From Hyphomonadaceae bacterium UBA1849 (lineage in GTDB: Bacteria; Pseudomonadota; Alphaproteobacteria; Caulobacterales; Hyphomonadaceae), in NCBI GenBank assembly GCA_002338565.1, contig DDIN01000011.1:1-27007 (forward strand): a DNA stretch of 27,007 bases, given 5' to 3'. The position numbers were made by a program, and so were the translations under genes. The notes under the pieces were generated by a model. The model ran no database searches. It was not told where the DNA came from and saw only the letters and a list, made by a program, of their open reading frames with translations. This document shows positions 23,304 through 27,007 of this stretch, in pieces. Within the stretch, counting starts at the first letter, position 1. The number at the start of each line of letters is the position of its first letter.

Positions 23304-26300
23304 ATGGCTCGTTTCTTCATTGATCGCCCCGTATTCGCGTGGGTGATATCAATCCTGATCATGCTTGCAGGCGCCTTTTCGCTGCGCATGCTTCCGGTGG
23401 CGCAGTATCCGGATATTGCGCCTACCACGATCAACATTACCGCATTCTATCCCGGCGCATCGGCCGAGGCTGTTGAGGACTCTGTTACGCAGGTCATCGA
23501 GCAGCGTATGACCGGTCTGGACGGACTGGAGAACATCACATCCTCTTCCAGTTCCTCTGGTGCCAGTTCAATCACGCTGACCTTTGAAACTGGTACCGAC
23601 CCTGACATTGCGCAGGTTCAGGTCCAGAACAAACTTTCCCTCGCCACGCCATTGCTTCCGCAGCCGGTACAGCGACAGGGCGTCAGCGTGAACAAAGCAT
23701 CCGACGGCTTCGCACTGATTACCGCGATTTACTCTTCCACGGGTGATTACAACCGCGACGACCTTGGCGACTTCATCTACGCCAATATGTATGACGCAAT
23801 TGGCCGCGTAGACGGCGTCGGCAATGTCCGTGTCTTCGGTTCCCAGTACGCCATGCGTATCTGGCTCGACCCGCTTAGCCTCGCTCAATACCAGCTGATG
23901 CCGAGCGATATCACAAACGCAATTCAAGCGCAGAACGCTCAGGTCTCGTCCGGTTCCGTGGGCGCAATGCCTGCTGAACCCGGACAGGAAATTACAGCGA
24001 CGATTACGCTGCAATCTCTACTGACAACCACGGAAGAGTTTGAAGACCTTCTGATCCTTACAACCGCTGAAGGCCGCTCCGTTCGGCTGGGCGACGTTGC
24101 ACGCGTCGAGCTCGGCGCCGAGACCTATGACGCCGTCTCCCGATACAATGGTCAGCCTGCGTCCGGCTTTGCAGTCACTGTCGCGACCGGCGCAAATGCG
24201 CTCGATACTGTGGACGCGGTGAAAGAGGAAGTGGAGCGTCTGTCTCGCGCCTTCCCTGAAGGGGTAGATTACGCGTTCGCGGTAGATACATCCCCATTCA
24301 TCGAGACCTCTATTCACGAGGTTCAGAAGACACTTATCGAAGCCGTTTTCCTCGTCTTCTTCGTGATCCTCATCTTCCTGCAAAGCCTCCGCGCAAGCTT
24401 TGTACCGATGATTGCCGTCCCTGTCGTTCTGCTCGGCACGTTCGCTGTGCTCTATGTGCTCGGCTTCTCGATCAACGTGCTGACCATGTTCGCTATGGTG
24501 CTCGCTATCGGCTTGCTCGTGGACGATGCGATCGTTGTCGTTGAGAACGTCGAGAGGGTGATGCATGACGACAAACTCTCGCCGCTGGAGGCGACGAGAA
24601 AGTCGATGGACCAGATCACGGGCGCCCTGATCGGTATCGCCGTTGTCCTCTCCGCGGTGTTCGTCCCTATGGCGTTTTTCCCGGGCGCCGCAGGCGTCAT
24701 CTACCGCCAGTTCTCCGTCACGATCGTGGCGGCGATGGCCCTGTCTGTTCTTGTGGCTCTGATTCTGTCGCCAGCGCTCTGCGCCACAATTCTGAAGCCA
24801 AAAGGCGCAGATAAAGGCGGCATTCTCGGCGCACCGGCCCGGATATTCAATAACGGCTTTGATCGTCTTCGAAGCGTTTTCGAGGGCGCTGTCAGCCGGA
24901 TGATTCGTCGCAAGATCATCTTCTTCGGCGTCTTCCTCATCATTGTGGGCATTTTTGGCGCTGGCTTCACCCGCCTGCCGACCTCCTTCGTACCGGAAGA
25001 AGATCAGGGCCAGTTCCTAACCTTCGTGACACTGCCTCAAGGCGCCAGTGTCGAGCGGACCTTCGATGTCGTGAACAACATTTACGATCATTACGCCGAA
25101 ACTGAGGAAGAACTTATCGATGGCGCGTTCGCACTTGCTGGCTTCAACCCTGCCATGGGCGCAGGTCAGAACCTTGGTGTCATTTTCGCCTCTCTCCAAC
25201 CATGGGACGAGCGAAAGCAGGAAGACCAATCCGTATTCGCGCTCACACAGCGTGCCAGCGGCTATCTGTTCGGCCTGAACGAAGCTCGTGCATTCGCCGT
25301 CGCACCGCCGCCAATCCGTGCGTTCGGTACATCCAGCGGCTTCAACCTGTATATTCAGGATGTTGGCGGCGTAGGTCACGATACGCTCGTCGAAGCACAG
25401 AACATACTGCTCGGCATGGCCAATCAGGATCCGCTTCTAACCAGCGTCCGTCCAAACGGTCAGGCTGACATGCCAGAGCTCAATGTCGACATTGACTATC
25501 AAAAGGCACAAGCGCTCGGCATTTCACTGTCGGATGTTACAAACCTGATGTCCGTGGCATTTGGTGGTCGTTATGTGAACGACTTCATTGATCGCGAGCG
25601 TATCAAACGCGTCTATGTTCAGGGCGATGCACCTTACCGCATGCAGCCAGAAGATATTGGTGACTGGCAACTTCGTAACAACCAGGGCCAGATGATCCCA
25701 CTGGACGAAATCGCTACATCATCATGGGCTTATGGTCCGCCTCAGCTAACCCGCTATAACGGTATGCCAGCACTTAATATTCAGGGCGCTCCGGCGGCCG
25801 GGGTGAGCTCCGGCGACGCAATGGATCGTGTAGAACAACTGATCAGCCAGCTTCCGGAGGGCATCAGCTTTCAGTGGGCAGGTTTGAGTGAACAGGAACG
25901 TGAGTCAGGCAATCAGGCCCTGATGCTCTACATCGTCTCAATCCTGTTCGTATTCCTTTGCCTTGCAGCGCTGTACGAGAGCTGGGTTGTTCCTGTTGCC
26001 GTTCTTCTGGTTGCACCACTCGGTGTTGGCGGTGCCGTACTGGCTGCCCACTTCGGGGGCCTCGCAAACGACGTCTTCTTCCAGGTCGGTCTTCTGACAA
26101 CGGTCGGACTGGCGTCTAAAAACGCTATCCTGATCGTCGAGTTCGCCAAAGCGCTCGAAGAGGAAGGCAAGGAGCTCGTAGCAGCGACGATGGAGGCGGT
26201 GAAAATGCGTTTCCGTCCGATCCTGATGACATCCTTCGCGTTCGGCTTCGGTGTCTTGCCGCTCGTACTCAGCTCAGGTGCTGGCGCTGGCGCACGTATC

Positions 26301-26444
26301 GCTATCGGCACGACCGTGCTTGGCGGTATTATCTTCGCGACCCTTTTCGGTCTGGTGTTTGCGCCGCTCTTCTACGTGATTGTACGTAAAGTGACGGGTG
26401 CAAAGCCACTCTATAAAGGTCCACAGTCTGAGGAGGCTGCGTAA
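23304..26444 (+). CDS. RND multidrug efflux transporter, HAE-1 family (AcrB/MexB type)
   Basis: Proton-driven inner-membrane pump of 1046 aa, close to AcrB (1049 aa). It starts MARFFIDRPVFAWVISILIM, with the first transmembrane helix at residues 10-30 and a conserved large periplasmic loop (PDIAPTTINITAFYPGASAE). The proton-relay Asp407-Asp408 pair is present in GLLVDDAIVVVENVE, and Lys939 in GLASKNAILIVEFAKA matches AcrB Lys940. AGGGG precedes the ATG. Its TAA overlaps the ATG of the outer-membrane factor by one base (TAATG). Whether it exports drugs, bile salts or solvents cannot be told. It is presumably repressed by the adjacent TetR protein. Confidence 0.97.
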   Translation: MARFFIDRPVFAWVISILIMLAGAFSLRMLPVAQYPDIAPTTINITAFYPGASAEAVEDSVTQVIEQRMTGLDGLENITSSSSSSGASSITLTFETGTDPDIAQVQVQNKLSLATPLLPQPVQRQGVSVNKASDGFALITAIYSSTGDYNRDDLGDFIYANMYDAIGRVDGVGNVRVFGSQYAMRIWLDPLSLAQYQLMPSDITNAIQAQNAQVSSGSVGAMPAEPGQEITATITLQSLLTTTEEFEDLLILTTAEGRSVRLGDVARVELGAETYDAVSRYNGQPASGFAVTVATGANALDTVDAVKEEVERLSRAFPEGVDYAFAVDTSPFIETSIHEVQKTLIEAVFLVFFVILIFLQSLRASFVPMIAVPVVLLGTFAVLYVLGFSINVLTMFAMVLAIGLLVDDAIVVVENVERVMHDDKLSPLEATRKSMDQITGALIGIAVVLSAVFVPMAFFPGAAGVIYRQFSVTIVAAMALSVLVALILSPALCATILKPKGADKGGILGAPARIFNNGFDRLRSVFEGAVSRMIRRKIIFFGVFLIIVGIFGAGFTRLPTSFVPEEDQGQFLTFVTLPQGASVERTFDVVNNIYDHYAETEEELIDGAFALAGFNPAMGAGQNLGVIFASLQPWDERKQEDQSVFALTQRASGYLFGLNEARAFAVAPPPIRAFGTSSGFNLYIQDVGGVGHDTLVEAQNILLGMANQDPLLTSVRPNGQADMPELNVDIDYQKAQALGISLSDVTNLMSVAFGGRYVNDFIDRERIKRVYVQGDAPYRMQPEDIGDWQLRNNQGQMIPLDEIATSSWAYGPPQLTRYNGMPALNIQGAPAAGVSSGDAMDRVEQLISQLPEGISFQWAGLSEQERESGNQALMLYIVSILFVFLCLAALYESWVVPVAVLLVAPLGVGGAVLAAHFGGLANDVFFQVGLLTTVGLASKNAILIVEFAKALEEEGKELVAATMEAVKMRFRPILMTSFAFGFGVLPLVLSSGAGAGARIAIGTTVLGGIIFATLFGLVFAPLFYVIVRKVTGAKPLYKGPQSEEAA

Positions 26445-27007
26445 TGGCTTCGCGTCATCTGAAAATTGCACTTCTGGCCGGCAGCCTCTCGGTTACCGGC
26501 TGCGCAAATCTGGCTCCGCTCTACCAGCAACCGGAAACAACCATCCCAGCGGAGATTCCGAGCGCACCAACAGGGATCGCCATCGATTCTCCACTTGCGT
26601 GGGATCAGGTTTTTCTCTCCGAGAATCTGCGAGACCTCATCGGGATCGCTCTGGAGGAGAACCGCGACCTTCGCATTACGGCCTCAAACATCGAGATCGC
26701 GCGTGCACAGTACAATATTGCGCAATCATCTCTCCTGCCGAATGCGTCGATCAGTGGAAACCTGACCGAGGGCGGTCGTTTCGGCGGCTCAGGCGCCAAT
26801 ACCTCGGCCTTCCGTGACTCCGCACTATTTCAGCTTGGCGTGACCGGGTTTGAGCTCGATTTCTTCAGCCGGGTACGAAATCAGAATGAAGCGGCATTCC
26901 AGAGCTATCTGGCAACCGTCGAAGGCGAACGGGCAGCACGCATAGCGCTGATCGCATCGGTTGCAGAACTCTGGGTGCGCCTGGCAACGGACCGCGAGCT
27001 GCTCGCG
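26444..27007 (+). CDS. RND outer-membrane factor (OprM/NodT type), N-terminal part, lipoprotein
   Basis: The outer-membrane channel of the tripartite pump; 188 codons are present and the gene runs off the right edge. The start ATG at 26444-26446 overlaps the pump stop (TAATG), with GAGGAGG seven bases upstream, indicating coupled translation. The N-terminus is a lipoprotein signal, with lipobox SVTGC and Cys20. Downstream is the family pattern: LRDLIGIALEENRDLRITAS, a long coiled helix with IARAQYNIAQSSLLPNASIS, and FELDFFSRVRNQNEAA, equivalent to the family's WELDLFGR motif. Only the first half of the protein can be judged. Confidence 0.93.
   Translation, partial: MASRHLKIALLAGSLSVTGCANLAPLYQQPETTIPAEIPSAPTGIAIDSPLAWDQVFLSENLRDLIGIALEENRDLRITASNIEIARAQYNIAQSSLLPNASISGNLTEGGRFGGSGANTSAFRDSALFQLGVTGFELDFFSRVRNQNEAAFQSYLATVEGERAARIALIASVAELWVRLATDRELLA

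Overview
The window looks like chromosomal DNA of an alphaproteobacterium of moderate GC. The gene order secE-nusG / rplK-rplA / rplJ-rplL-rpoB-rpoC / rpsL-rpsG-fusA, an RpoB of about 1364 aa and a fused CysN-CysC all fit. A marine Caulobacterales or Maricaulales relative (Hyphomonadaceae-like) is my best guess, but that placement is inference.

Positions 1-15785 are almost all on the minus strand and hold the transcription-translation core. Read in the direction of transcription (right to left) the order is secE, nusG, an interruption of about 2.4 kb, rplK, rplA, a terminator, rplJ, rplL, rpoB, rpoC, rpsL, rpsG and the first 102 codons of fusA. Promoter-like sequences with GC-rich discriminators lie upstream of rplK, rplJ and rpsL. 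Hairpins without U-tracts sit in the rplL-rpoB and rpoB-rpoC spacers. S12 has Arg at residue 88, where streptomycin-sensitive bacteria usually have Lys.

The interruption (12567-15004) splits the usually tight nusG-rplK junction and is the most unusual part of the window. It holds a cluster of short palindromes including a 79-bp element with 10-bp terminal inverted repeats, an unrecognised 213-aa protein, a 130-bp MITE-like palindrome with TGTCATCCC ends, and an orphan gene resembling the Imm11/Imm43 (DUF1629-type) immunity family. That gene is bracketed by two outward-facing inverted copies of a 29-30 bp repeat. The region looks like an accretion site for mobile or dispersed repeats.

Positions 16047-21307 (plus strand) hold an unusual GDP-mannose gene, a mannose-1-phosphate guanylyltransferase fused to an AGE-family isomerase domain, and then cysD-cysNC, which make APS and PAPS. 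A bidirectional terminator at 21325-21360 closes this block.

Positions 21368-27007 hold a TetR regulator divergent from a tripartite RND efflux operon: lipoprotein adaptor, AcrB-type pump and a truncated OprM-type outer-membrane factor. An 18-bp palindrome overlapping the pump promoter's -10 box is the likely operator.
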